Shown here: in pieces, positions 34,550-43,748 of the stretch
Numbering within the stretch: the stretch's first letter is position 1
Layout of the letters: each line of letters begins with the position of its first letter
Assembly: GCA_900469445.1 (NCBI GenBank)
Contig: UBXM01000046.1
Span: 1-64,000, forward strand
Source of the DNA: Hyphomicrobiales bacterium
GTDB taxonomy: Bacteria > Pseudomonadota > Alphaproteobacteria > Rhizobiales > Rhizobiaceae
Direction of reading: 5' to 3'
DNA: 64,000 bases
The notes under the pieces: model-generated
Told to the model about the DNA's origin: nothing
The model's database searches: none
The model's input: the letters and a program-made list of their open reading frames with translations, nothing else
Program-made: the position numbers and the translations under genes

Positions 34550-35584
34550 TCAGCCGCCGTTCTCGCTATGGGCTTCTTCGAAGAAGTAATCCTTCCAGGA
34601 GCCGGCCTCCGTCTTCAGGACGCCGAGCTTGTGCAGTTCGCTCGCGTAGACGAAGGTGTTTTGCGGGGCGATGGTGAAATCGTTCTCGGGATCATTGATG
34701 ATTTCGAGAACAAGTTCAGGCGAAAGCTTCGAACCCTGCTGGCGGATGAAGATTTCCGCCGCCTTTTCCTTGTTGGCATTGATCCATTTCGCCGCCTCGC
34801 CCAAGGCGGCGTAGAAGGCCCCATAAGTCTTTGGGTTTTCGTCATGGAAGGCCGTGGTGGTGTAGAGGACGTTGAAGGTCGCGGGTCCGCCGAGGATGTC
34901 GTAGGAGCTGATCACCTTGTGCACTGCCTTGTTGCCCTGCAGCGCCTGGTAATAGAACGGCGCCGAAGAGAAGTGCGAGTTGACCTCGGTCGCCCCCGAG
35001 ATCAGCGCCGCGGTCGCGTCCGGATGCGGCAGGCTGATCGAGATCTGGTCGAGCTTCTGGAAATTGTCTTGGCCGAAGAGCTTTGCCGCCTCGATCTGCA
35101 GCGTACGTGACTGGAAGCCGACGCCGGCCGCTGGCACTGCGATGCGGTCCTTGTCGCTGAAATCCTTCAGCGTCTTGACGTCCGGATTGGTGGTGATGAG
35201 ATAGTTCGGAAGAGAGCCGAGGGCCGCGACCAGCTTGACGTCACCTCCGGTCCGATCCCACATCGTCAATGCAGGGGGAACGCCTGCCGAAACGATGTCG
35301 AGATTGTTGGCGAGAAGCGCCTCGTTCATGGCCGTCGCGCCGGAAATGCTCGCCCAATCGACCTCGATATCGACACCTGCTTCCTTGCCATGTTTCTCGA
35401 TGAGCTTCTGGTCGCGGATGACGTCGAGGATCAGATAGGAGATGCCGAACTGCTGCGCGATCCTGATCTTGCCTTCGGCGGCGGCGTGGCCGGCCATCAG
35501 CATTGCGGCGATGCCGAATGCGGCTCCAACTGCCTTCCTGCGATTGAAATTAACGCCAAGCGTCGAAAAACCACGTGCGCTCAT
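34550..35584 (-). CDS. ABC transporter substrate-binding protein, TauA/SsuA type (NMT1-like)
   Basis: The 344-residue protein has a signal peptide at about residues 1-38 ending in GHAAAEG; GKIRIAQQFGISYLILDVIRD begins the mature NMT1/SsuA-like domain. It binds a sulfonate, taurine-like or other small organosulfur compound. I chose the start MSARGFS, since the upstream frame lacks family character. A hairpin with 9-bp arms lies in its leader at 35618-35641. Confidence 0.88.
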   Translation of the reverse strand: MSARGFSTLGVNFNRRKAVGAAFGIAAMLMAGHAAAEGKIRIAQQFGISYLILDVIRDQKLIEKHGKEAGVDIEVDWASISGATAMNEALLANNLDIVSAGVPPALTMWDRTGGDVKLVAALGSLPNYLITTNPDVKTLKDFSDKDRIAVPAAGVGFQSRTLQIEAAKLFGQDNFQKLDQISISLPHPDATAALISGATEVNSHFSSAPFYYQALQGNKAVHKVISSYDILGGPATFNVLYTTTAFHDENPKTYGAFYAALGEAAKWINANKEKAAEIFIRQQGSKLSPELVLEIINDPENDFTIAPQNTFVYASELHKLGVLKTEAGSWKDYFFEEAHSENGG

Positions 35585-35617
35585 AGATGCCCCATCCCGC
35601 GAATAGTTTAGGTGAAC

Positions 35618-35641
35618 GCGGTGAAGACCATGCTTCACCGC
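35618..35641 (-). promoter_or_regulatory. Leader hairpin upstream of the sulfonate-type binding protein
   Basis: GCGGTGAAG and CTTCACCGC are perfect 9-bp arms around a 6-nt loop, 34 bp before the start codon. It could be a transcript-stabilising or regulatory element. The remainder of the 308-bp gap up to 35892 is AT-richer and probably holds the promoter. Confidence 0.4.
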
Positions 35642-35892
35642 AATGAATTTGTGAACGGCGCATCCTCGCCGACGCGCAACCTGATCTGTCCCAAAAGGCT
35701 AAGTATCACGACCAAATCTATCAACATGATCGTGTTCTATTCTGACGCTTGAAATGAGAGCAAAATCGCTTCGCGTCGGCAAAACGCCGAATAATCTACT
35801 TGCCGGGCAATTTCCGGCCTCGGTCGCCCGAGAGCCGGTTGCATTAATCGATATGCGGTGTGGGTTGCGCCACGCCGGTCCTCAGTCACGGT

Positions 35893-36453
35893 TTACTCAG
35901 CAGCGATTGCCGTGGAAATGGAGCGAGCACTGATGAGCAGCGACGCCTCCGCCAACGCCTGGTTCACGCGGCCGAGGATCACAGGTGAGGGAGCTCCCTC
36001 GACGAAATCACGGCCCGAGGCATAGATCGCGGTTGGAGTGACGAAGGCTTCGAAGAACGCAAAAAGCGGGCGCAGCTGATGCTCGACGACAAGCGAATGA
36101 CGATCCCCGCCACCGGTGGCCGTCAGGATGATCGGCTTGCCGCGCAGGTCGGACGGATCGAGCAGATCGATGACATGCTTAAAAAGTCCGGTATAGCTGC
36201 CCTTGTAGGTCGGTGACCCGATCACCAGGGCTTCGGCCTCGATGATCGTGCGGACTACCCTGCGCGCGGCAGGGTCGAGATCGGTGATGGATCTTGCCGC
36301 GGCCAGTGAAGCGCCGAGGTCTTCGACGTCGAAGACTGCGTGCTCCAGGCCGGACTGCCTGGCCAGCGTTTCCGTCACGGTTTCAACGAAACGCCTTGTG
36401 CTCGAAGGGCGGGCGATGTTGCCGGAGAAGCCGACGATCAGGTTGTTGCTCAT
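35893..36453 (-). CDS. NADPH-dependent FMN reductase, MsuE/SsuE family
   Basis: The 186-residue flavodoxin-like reductase has the N-terminal phosphate-binding GFSGNIARPSSTRRFV and the GSPTYKGSYTGLFKHVIDLL motif typical of SsuE/MsuE. It supplies FMNH2 to the LLM and SfnB/DszC-like monooxygenases of this region. It is the last gene of the unit that begins near 38901. Confidence 0.9.
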   Translation of the reverse strand: MSNNLIVGFSGNIARPSSTRRFVETVTETLARQSGLEHAVFDVEDLGASLAAARSITDLDPAARRVVRTIIEAEALVIGSPTYKGSYTGLFKHVIDLLDPSDLRGKPIILTATGGGDRHSLVVEHQLRPLFAFFEAFVTPTAIYASGRDFVEGAPSPVILGRVNQALAEASLLISARSISTAIAAE

Positions 36454-36514
36454 TCAGTTCCCTTTCAGTGTAGGTTAAGCGACAGGCCCGGACCGGGTGT
36501 TGCCCTTGTCTGGC

Positions 36515-37699
36515 TCAGGCTGTCTTCAATATGGAAATGGCTGCCGGATAGTCCGGCGAAGGGGCGTTCTGGGAACGGTCCCACCGGCTGAAGGCGGCAC
36601 GACCCAGGATCGAGATCGACGTGTCTTCCTGCGGCGCGTGGACCAGGACGGACTGGACATCACGGAAGTGCCGCTCGAGCCCGAGGTCGGCATTGAGGCC
36701 GGGATTGCCGATGCCGCGTACGGCGATCTCGACGGCCTCGCGGATCTGGCGGCCGGCAAGCAGGCGTGCCCGTATCAGTGGTTCCGCATCGCCGGTATTG
36801 CGCTCCAGTGCGCCGAAAATGAGCTGGCGGGCGCCGGAAACCAGCAGGTCGATCTCACCCGAAAGCGTAACGAAGCGTTCCGTACGGGCGATCGGATGAC
36901 CGAGATTGGCCGGTACGCGCTCATGCGCGAAGCGGATGAAGGTTTCCTGTGCAGCCTCGGCGGCTCCGAGATAAAGCGCTGTCAGAGCCAGGTTGATCGC
37001 CGCGTGAGCACGGTTGTCCTGCTGGGCGACGGACGGATCGACGAGGTCGAGTACGTTTTCCGCCGGTATCTCGACATCGGTATATTCAACATCATGCGAC
37101 CCTGTGGCGCGCATGCCGAGGCTCTTCCAGTTCTCGATGATCTTGATGCCGGTCAGGCCATTGGCAACCACGAAGGTTCCGACCCGTGCCGGTGTTTCGT
37201 CCGTATGCGCCCATACGAGAAAATGCGTCAGCCCGTGTGCGCCGGTGACGAAACGTTTGCGCCCGGTGATCGACCAGCCGTTTGCGGTGCGACGTGCACG
37301 GGTAGCCGGCAGGCCGCCACGTGCCGGCGAGCCGAGTTCGGGTTCTACCCGCGCAGCGTTGAGCAACAGGGGACGTTGCTTAGCTTCCCCGAGCAGACGC
37401 CGGTAAAGGTCTTCCGGCCAGTGGTTTTTCGTCGCCTGGCCGAGATGATTGAAGATCGTCATGGCGCTGATGAGCGCTACCGATGGGTCGCCACGCCCCA
37501 GCGCGGCAAGGATGTGGGCTGCGTCGGCAAGCGTACCACTGCGGCCGCCATAGCGGGTTGCCACGGTGCTTTCCAATAGGCCGGCCTGATGAACGGCATT
37601 GATACCGGCCCAGGGAAACTGACCGGTCTGGTCCGCCTCCGGTGCGGCGTCTGCGAGCGCGCGTGCGGCGGCGTCGAGGGCGGTTGGATCATAGGACAT
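36515..37699 (-). CDS. Acyl-CoA-dehydrogenase-like flavin monooxygenase (DszC/SfnB group)
   Basis: The 394-residue protein shows the acyl-CoA dehydrogenase fold (GWSITGRKRFVTGAHGLTHF; MRATGSHDVEYTDVEIPAENVL) but lies in an organosulfur setting, like DszC and SfnB flavoproteins that oxidise with FMNH2 rather than dehydrogenate CoA esters. It is flanked by an LLM enzyme and an FMN reductase on the same strand. Confidence 0.82.
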   Translation of the reverse strand: MSYDPTALDAAARALADAAPEADQTGQFPWAGINAVHQAGLLESTVATRYGGRSGTLADAAHILAALGRGDPSVALISAMTIFNHLGQATKNHWPEDLYRRLLGEAKQRPLLLNAARVEPELGSPARGGLPATRARRTANGWSITGRKRFVTGAHGLTHFLVWAHTDETPARVGTFVVANGLTGIKIIENWKSLGMRATGSHDVEYTDVEIPAENVLDLVDPSVAQQDNRAHAAINLALTALYLGAAEAAQETFIRFAHERVPANLGHPIARTERFVTLSGEIDLLVSGARQLIFGALERNTGDAEPLIRARLLAGRQIREAVEIAVRGIGNPGLNADLGLERHFRDVQSVLVHAPQEDTSISILGRAAFSRWDRSQNAPSPDYPAAISILKTA

Positions 37700-37765
37700 G
37701 CGGTTCGATGCTTTCTGGCTGTCGAGAGAGAAAGGCGGCGGGGTTCGGCTCTGACGGAACGAAAC

Positions 37766-37788
37766 GAGGTCCGGAACGTCCGGACCTC
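37766..37788 (-). terminator. Hairpin between LLM and DszC-like genes
   Basis: GAGGTCCGGA and TCCGGACCTC are perfect 10-bp arms with a 3-nt loop, 10 bp after the LLM stop. There is no T-run, so it could be an attenuator or a processing site within the operon. Confidence 0.45.
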
Positions 37789-37797
37789 ATCACCCGA

Positions 37798-38901
37798 TCA
37801 GGCTGCGGTCTTCTGCTTCGCCTTTTCCCGTTCGCTGATCCCTTCGCGGACGAGCGGCAGGATGTAACGCCCGTAGTCGACCGCATCGTTGTAATTGTCG
37901 TAGCCGCGGATCGAGATCAGGTCGGCGCCGAGATCGATATAGTCGAGGATGGAATCGGCGATGGTGCGCGGCGAACCGACGAGCGCGGTCGTTGCGCCGC
38001 TGGCATTGGTGGCGGTAACCGTCGGATACCAGAGGGCACGATCATGCACGTCGCCACGTTTGGCGATATCGAGCAGGCGCTGCGAGCCGACATTGGCGGG
38101 CGGTGCGGCATTGATCGGTGCGCGCGCCAACCCCTTCTGGCGGTTGGCATTCAACTGATCGAGCACCTTGTGCGCCTTCTGCCATGCCAGATCGTCGGTT
38201 TCGGCGACGATCGGACGGAAGGTTACCCAGATGCGCGGCCGGTCCGTGCGGCCAGCCTTTTCCGCCTCTGCATAGACACGGTCGATCTGCTGCTTGGTTT
38301 CCGCCAGCGGTTCGCCCCACAGGCCGAAGATGTCGCAGAGCGAGCCGCCGATCCGGTAGGCAGCATCCGAAGACCCGCCGAGCGAAATCGGGATGAGCCC
38401 ATTGGTCGGACGCACGGCGCTGCGGAACTGCTTGAACTGGTAATATTTCCCGTCGAAATCGAAAGGCTCTTTCGACGTCCAGGCAAGGCGCAGGATGCGG
38501 ATATATTCTTCCTGACGCTCGTAGCGCTCCTCCTTGTTGAGGAAGTCACCTTCACGGGCCTGCTCCTCGTCACTGCCGCCAGCGATGAAGTGGACGACCA
38601 CGCGACCGCCGCTCAGCTGATCGAGGGTGGCGAGCGATTTTGCGGCGACCGTCGGGTAGACGGTGTTCGGCCTCAGCGCCACGATGATCTTGATGTGCTT
38701 CGTATGGGCCAGAACCGTCGCGCCGAGCGTAAACGGATCGAAGGACGAAGAGGAATAGGGGATGAGCGTGTAGTTGAAACCGTAGTCGTCGAGAGAACGG
38801 GCATAGCGCTCCAGAAACAAGGGATCGACAGGCGCATCCGGAATGGGGTTCAGGTCATTCGACGCGTTGGGAAAGCTAACGCTGATAAATTCCGCAGTCA
38901 T
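37798..38901 (-). CDS. LLM-class flavin monooxygenase, SsuD/alkanesulfonate type
   Basis: The 367-residue luciferase-like barrel carries AAKSLATLDQLSGGRVVVHFIAGGS and IPISLGGSSDAAYRIGG, the SsuD-group signatures. It is the first gene of a unit with a DszC-like enzyme and an FMN reductase. A LysR-type palindrome lies 76 bp upstream within the repeated 37-bp block. The substrate is unknown. Confidence 0.88.
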   Translation of the reverse strand: MTAEFISVSFPNASNDLNPIPDAPVDPLFLERYARSLDDYGFNYTLIPYSSSSFDPFTLGATVLAHTKHIKIIVALRPNTVYPTVAAKSLATLDQLSGGRVVVHFIAGGSDEEQAREGDFLNKEERYERQEEYIRILRLAWTSKEPFDFDGKYYQFKQFRSAVRPTNGLIPISLGGSSDAAYRIGGSLCDIFGLWGEPLAETKQQIDRVYAEAEKAGRTDRPRIWVTFRPIVAETDDLAWQKAHKVLDQLNANRQKGLARAPINAAPPANVGSQRLLDIAKRGDVHDRALWYPTVTATNASGATTALVGSPRTIADSILDYIDLGADLISIRGYDNYNDAVDYGRYILPLVREGISEREKAKQKTAA

Positions 38902-38960
38902 GGGAGCTCCTTGAAATTGCCGACCAGTGTTGAAAGGTTATGCAGGCTGCAGGTGATGAG

Positions 38961-38997
38961 GAAGACAGACCGTTCTTTTTCTATCGATTATGTAGAA
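38961..38997. promoter_or_regulatory. Sulfur-region promoter block, copy A
   Basis: This 37-bp block aligns without gaps with 45693-45729 and 57369-57405; by eye 22 of 37 positions are identical in all three. It ends in TTCTA-N9-TAGAA, extended here to 7-bp arms TTTTCTA/TAGAAAA (38977-38999), a T-N11-A LysR-type palindrome. It stands before the LLM gene at 37798-38901. Confidence 0.7.
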
Positions 38998-39069
38998 AAT
39001 ATTCTCTGTCGGGATGCTCGATTTAGACGTGTCGACCACGGTGATTGCTTGGCGGACCTTATCCGCAGG

Positions 39070-40158
39070 TCATGAGCTGAACGCGGCCGACCAGCCGAAT
39101 GCGGGGGCTACCGTCTGTGCGAGATCGGCGAGGAGCCGGATGTTTTCGGCAAGCCCGAAAGCCGGCGGCAGGAAGAGTACGACCTCGTCTGCGGCCGCGA
39201 GGCCCGGATCGTTGAACACCGCTTCGATGACCTGATCCGGCGTTCCCTGGAATACCGGTGAAATCTGCGCGCCTTCCGGCTGGCGCGGAGGCGCCAGCGC
39301 GCCCTTGGGACGCGACGCGGCGATGCCTTTGGTGCGACGTTCGAGGTCATAGGCCGCATATTTATCGCGCAGTTCCGCCGTTGTGCCGACAAGAATAGAT
39401 GCGGCGACAGCGACCGGCGGCGGCTCTGTCCCCCAAATCCTGGTCCAGTTGCTGCGATAGGCATCGATGATGCGGGCCTGATAAGCGCCGAAGGTTTCGC
39501 CTTCATCATGACCGTGCAACACCGTGCCGCTGATGAGACCGATGCCCAGCTCGGCGGCCTGCACGGCGGAGTGCAGGCTGGCCGAACCTTGGCGTATTCT
39601 CGATCGCAATGTCGGGCTGTGCGGCGTGACCCGCAGTTCAGCTCCTTGCGGAGCACCCTGGCCGGGCTCGGTTACGGTGTGGAGAACCTCGCCGGAAATC
39701 GCCGAGAGAAATCGCGCCTGACGACGCTTTGCCTCTGTTCGGGCATCCGTATCGACAGCGCCGAATACGGCGTCGAAGGCTGCATTGGCGCCGGTCGAGA
39801 TGGCCAGTTCCAGTCGCCCGTCGATCAGGAGATCGGTCGTGCCTGCCGCCTCGGCGAGCAGGATCGGGTCCTGATAGCGCATCGGTATGACCGCCGAGCC
39901 GAGCGTGATGCGGCTCGTTTGCTGGCCGACTGCGGCGAAGAATGGAAGCGGCGAGGAGAGGTAGTGGTCGAAGTGCCGCTGATAGGCCCAGCCCGACTGG
40001 TAGCCCAGGCGCTCTGCCTGTTTGAATAGTTCGATACCGTCGCGCAGGCCCTGTGCCGGTCCGGTGTCGTCATTGAACGAAACCCGGGTGTTGAAGCCCA
40101 GTCGCTGTTTCGGGCGGAATGATGCGGGCAGGGCGCCGGAGGAGAGAGCGATGGTCAT
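39070..40158 (-). CDS. Putative FMN-dependent luciferase-like monooxygenase (KPN_01858-like family)
   Basis: The 362-residue luciferase-like protein shows GYQSGWAYQRHFDHYLSSPLPF and ITLGSAVIPMRYQDPILLAEAAG. This subgroup is found with peptide-type ABC importers, as here. Its ATG overlaps the ATPase stop (ATGA), so it is translationally coupled to the importer and probably oxidises the imported compound. Confidence 0.85.
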   Translation of the reverse strand: MTIALSSGALPASFRPKQRLGFNTRVSFNDDTGPAQGLRDGIELFKQAERLGYQSGWAYQRHFDHYLSSPLPFFAAVGQQTSRITLGSAVIPMRYQDPILLAEAAGTTDLLIDGRLELAISTGANAAFDAVFGAVDTDARTEAKRRQARFLSAISGEVLHTVTEPGQGAPQGAELRVTPHSPTLRSRIRQGSASLHSAVQAAELGIGLISGTVLHGHDEGETFGAYQARIIDAYRSNWTRIWGTEPPPVAVAASILVGTTAELRDKYAAYDLERRTKGIAASRPKGALAPPRQPEGAQISPVFQGTPDQVIEAVFNDPGLAAADEVVLFLPPAFGLAENIRLLADLAQTVAPAFGWSAAFSS

Positions 40159-41879
40159 GCGATCTGCTCCTGTCTTGAAAGGCGTCGCTGTTTCGGCTGA
40201 ACCAGCGGCCGCGTTGCGGAGATACCTGACGGGATCGATTCCAGCAGAGAGGCGGTGTAGGCGTGCTGCGGATTCTCGAAGATATCCGCCACACTTCCCT
40301 GCTCAACGACGCTGCCCCGCCTCATCACGGAAACAGTGTGCGCAAGCTGGCGCACCAGTGCCAAGTCATGGGACACGAAGATGTAAGTGAGGCCGAGCCT
40401 TGCCTGCAGCGTCAGCAGAACCTCGACGATATCTGCCTGAACGCTGACATCGAGGGCGGATGTCGGTTCGTCGAGCACGACCACATCCGGTTTCAGCACC
40501 AGTGAGCGGGCAATCGCCACGCGCTGCCGCTGGCCGCCCGAAAGGGCTCCCGGCTTGCGGATCAAAAGTTGTTCGCCGAGACCGACATTGGCCAGCGCCT
40601 CGCGCACCTGCTCGGACCTTTCCGTAGGGGTTCCGATCCTGAAGCGGTCGAGTGGTTCGCGCACCAGACTTTCGACAGTCCACGTCGGATCCAGCGAGGT
40701 GAACGGGTTCTGGTAGACCAGCTGAAGGTGTCGCCAGATCGAGCGCAGGGATTGCTGCGAGCGCCCGGAAACCCGTTCACCGGCAACCGAGATCTGACCG
40801 CTGTCCGGCTCGTCCAGGCCCAACAGAAGCCGGATCGTCGTGGTCTTGCCTGAGCCGGATTCTCCGACCAGTGCATGAGTGGTGCCGGCGGGAACCGTGA
40901 AGGAGACGTCGTCGACGGCCGTCAGGACCTTGCCATCGACCGCGAAAGTCTTGGTGACGGCGCTGACTTCGATCTTGGGGGCTTGCCCGCTTTCATGCTG
41001 GCGTAGGCGCGGATCGCGCAGCTTCGCATAACGATCGGGATTGAGGGCCGGGACATCCGCATGCAGTTTGCGTGCATAGGCGGAAGCCGGCGATGAGAAG
41101 ACGGCGGATGTCGGTCCGGCCTCCTGCACGGAACCGTTCTTCAAAACAACCAGACCATCGGTTCGCTCGGCAGCGATGGCGAGATCATGGGTGATGAGAA
41201 GCAGGCTGATATCCAGATTCTGCTGCAGGCGGGACAAGAGATCGAGAATGCGCTTCTGGATCGTGACATCAAGCGCAGATGTCGGCTCGTCCGCAACGAG
41301 AAGTGCCGGGCGCGGCAGGACGGCGAGGCCGATCAGCACACGCTGCAGCATGCCGCCGGATAGCTGGTGAGGATAGGAATCGAAGACACGCTGCGGATTG
41401 TCGAGACCGACCTGCGCAAAGGTTTCGAGAATGAGAGCCTTGCGGACCGCTGCATTCGGTTCGTCCGTCAGTGCTGCTGCTTCCATTGCTTGTGCGCCGA
41501 TTGTGCGGACCGGATTGAGCGCATTGCCGGGATCCTGAGGAACGAAGCCGATCTGCCGCCCGCGCAAGGGTCGGAAACGGCGCTCGGGCAGGGCCAGGAG
41601 ATTCTGGCCCTCGAACTGAACGGTGCCGGAAGCGGCCGCACCGTTCGGAAGCAGCCTCAGCACCGCGCGGGCAATGGTCGATTTTCCCGAACCGGACTCG
41701 CCGATCAGGGCGATACTTTTGCCACGGCCGAGTTCGAACCCGACATCGTGAACGACGTCCTGCCTTCCATAAGACACCGACAAGCCGTCGACGCGAAGAA
41801 GGGGAGTGGCGGGTTGCGGCGCGGGGGCGACCGTGATTGCGCGAATGAGAGCGGCGCTCAGTCTGTCTTGCGAAGCCAT
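40155..41879 (-). CDS. Oligopeptide/nickel-type ABC transporter, fused dual ATP-binding protein
   Basis: The 574-residue protein has two complete ATPase halves. Walker A motifs GESGSGKSTIARAV and GESGSGKTTTIRLL, and signatures LSGGMLQRVLIG and LSGGQRQRVAIA, are visible. It is a DppDF/GsiA-like fusion. I chose the start MASQDRLS, which overlaps the permease gene by 22 bp; 24 more codons upstream lack family character. Confidence 0.9.
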   Translation of the reverse strand: MASQDRLSAALIRAITVAPAPQPATPLLRVDGLSVSYGRQDVVHDVGFELGRGKSIALIGESGSGKSTIARAVLRLLPNGAAASGTVQFEGQNLLALPERRFRPLRGRQIGFVPQDPGNALNPVRTIGAQAMEAAALTDEPNAAVRKALILETFAQVGLDNPQRVFDSYPHQLSGGMLQRVLIGLAVLPRPALLVADEPTSALDVTIQKRILDLLSRLQQNLDISLLLITHDLAIAAERTDGLVVLKNGSVQEAGPTSAVFSSPASAYARKLHADVPALNPDRYAKLRDPRLRQHESGQAPKIEVSAVTKTFAVDGKVLTAVDDVSFTVPAGTTHALVGESGSGKTTTIRLLLGLDEPDSGQISVAGERVSGRSQQSLRSIWRHLQLVYQNPFTSLDPTWTVESLVREPLDRFRIGTPTERSEQVREALANVGLGEQLLIRKPGALSGGQRQRVAIARSLVLKPDVVVLDEPTSALDVSVQADIVEVLLTLQARLGLTYIFVSHDLALVRQLAHTVSVMRRGSVVEQGSVADIFENPQHAYTASLLESIPSGISATRPLVQPKQRRLSRQEQIA

Positions 41880-42706
41880 CGGCTGATCCTGTTCACTGAG
41901 AGGACGGTTAAGATCGTGATGAAGGCGGGCGCATATACGAGCCACGGCCATTTGAGGTAGTCCTTGCCGATCGAGATCAGCAGTCCCCAGTCGGAGGCTG
42001 GCGGTGGGTCGCCGTAACCCAGGAAGGCTAGGCTGGCGATCACCAGGATGGATTCACCGAACTGCAGCACCGCAAGCGGCAGCACAGAGCGCGATGCATT
42101 CGGCAGGACATGGCGCCAGAGGATGTACCAGTGCGATCCGCCCGACAGGAACGATGCCTCAACAAATGTCGCCTGCCTGGTCTTGATGACTTCCGCCCGG
42201 GTGACGCGTGCGAAGATCGCCACCGCCGATACGCCGGTGGCGATTGCGGCATTGATGGTCTCGAAACCGATTGCGGTGACGACGATGACGGCCAGCAGGA
42301 ATTTCGGAATGGAAAGCAGGACGTCGACCAGTCGAGCCAGAACGACATCCACCCAGCCGCCGAGAAAACCTGCCAACAGCCCGATCAGACCACCGGCCAG
42401 AACGCCGATCACCACAGCAACGAGCGCGCTTGATACCGAAGAGGCAGTGCCATAGACGACGCGAGCGTAGAGGTCGCGCCCGAGGTGATCGGTGCCGAAC
42501 CAATGCGCGGTACTCGGGCCAAGCAGTTTGTCGGCCGGAACGCCGACGACCGGACTGTAGGTCGTGAACAGTTGCGGTGCGACCGACCAGGCAATGATGG
42601 TTATGATGATCGCGAAGGAAAGCACCACGACCAGCGGCATCCGGAAGGATTCCGCCCAGCCGCCTTTTTGCGCGCCGAAAAGCGCAGAGTTGGAGAGGAA
42701 TGTCAT
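41858..42706 (-). CDS. Oligopeptide/nickel-type ABC transporter permease 2 (DppC-like)
   Basis: The 282-residue protein has about six membrane segments. HWFGTDHLGRDLYARVVYG is the typical DppC N-terminal motif and EASFLSGGSHWYILWRHVLPN the EAA loop. It overlaps both neighbouring genes, so the importer is translated as a unit. Confidence 0.92.
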   Translation of the reverse strand: MTFLSNSALFGAQKGGWAESFRMPLVVVLSFAIIITIIAWSVAPQLFTTYSPVVGVPADKLLGPSTAHWFGTDHLGRDLYARVVYGTASSVSSALVAVVIGVLAGGLIGLLAGFLGGWVDVVLARLVDVLLSIPKFLLAVIVVTAIGFETINAAIATGVSAVAIFARVTRAEVIKTRQATFVEASFLSGGSHWYILWRHVLPNASRSVLPLAVLQFGESILVIASLAFLGYGDPPPASDWGLLISIGKDYLKWPWLVYAPAFITILTVLSVNRISRWLRKTD

Positions 42707-43713
42707 GGGGTCACTGCCTTGCTCGGTCCGATCGAGGTTTCGTCGGCCGTTGTCGGGCGACGTTTCTGACCACCGAGGATTTTTACGCGCGGGTCGAGGA
42801 GCGGATAGAGAAGGTCTGCGATCAGGTTGACGAGGACAAAGACCACGGCCCCGAGCGACACGATCGCCTGCAGGACAGGAAGGTCCTGCGTGCTCACCGA
42901 GCGTTGCACGAGGCTGCCGATACCGGTTCGCCCGAAGACCGTTTCGGTGATCAGCGATCCGCCGAGAAGTTCACCGATCGTCAGCGCGATGACGGTGACG
43001 ACTGGTAGGGAAGCCGGTTTCAGCAGGTGCCTTGCGAAAAGGCGTGCCTGGCCGAGGCCGCGGCTGCGGGCGACGGTGGCATATTCCTGCTCCGCCTCCT
43101 TATCGAGATTTGCGATGAGGACTTCGGCGATCTGCGCGGAGATCGGGATGCCGAGCGCGATGGCCGCAAACAGCGTGGCCCAGAAACTGTCGGGATTGAT
43201 GACCCGGAACAATCCAAGCTGGAAGCCGAACAGATGGATCAGGACCAGGCCGATGACAAAATTCGGCACGGACAGGAACAGCGAGGGAAACCCGCGTAGC
43301 AGACCCTGGCCATATCTCTTGGGAACGAAACGGGTTCCATAGGCGACGAGCATTGCCAGGATCATCGCGACGGCAAGGCCTACTGAGGCCAGGATGAGCG
43401 TCGAGGGCAGAACCTCGGCAATCAGCGTCGATACGGGCCTGTTGGATCGCATCGACATGCCGAGATCGCCGACGAGAAAGCCGGAAAGCGAGTGCCAGAG
43501 CTGGACGATGATTGGTTTGTCCAGCCCCTGTGCGGCGATAATCTCGGCGATCTCCTCCTCACTGAAGCCGTTCTGCGGATTGCGCAGAACGCTTGTGATC
43601 GGGTCGCCAGGCAGGATGCTGACAACCACGAAGGTAAACACATAGGCCAGCAGGATGACGACGACCGCCTGGCCGAGCCGCTTGGCGGCGTAGGTTAGGT
43701 AGGCATTGTTCAT
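42703..43713 (-). CDS. Oligopeptide/nickel-type ABC transporter permease 1 (DppB-like)
   Basis: The 336-residue protein shows AYVFTFVVVSILPGDPITSV near the N-terminus and a cytoplasmic EAA loop around ARSRGLGQARLFARHLL, both DppB features. The start MNNAYLTYAAKRLG is preferred over a site five codons upstream. Its stop overlaps the DppC-like ATG. Confidence 0.92.
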   Translation of the reverse strand: MNNAYLTYAAKRLGQAVVVILLAYVFTFVVVSILPGDPITSVLRNPQNGFSEEEIAEIIAAQGLDKPIIVQLWHSLSGFLVGDLGMSMRSNRPVSTLIAEVLPSTLILASVGLAVAMILAMLVAYGTRFVPKRYGQGLLRGFPSLFLSVPNFVIGLVLIHLFGFQLGLFRVINPDSFWATLFAAIALGIPISAQIAEVLIANLDKEAEQEYATVARSRGLGQARLFARHLLKPASLPVVTVIALTIGELLGGSLITETVFGRTGIGSLVQRSVSTQDLPVLQAIVSLGAVVFVLVNLIADLLYPLLDPRVKILGGQKRRPTTADETSIGPSKAVTP

Positions 43714-43748
43714 GCCGGAGCCTCGCATTGTTCAGGTTGTGTCAGGTG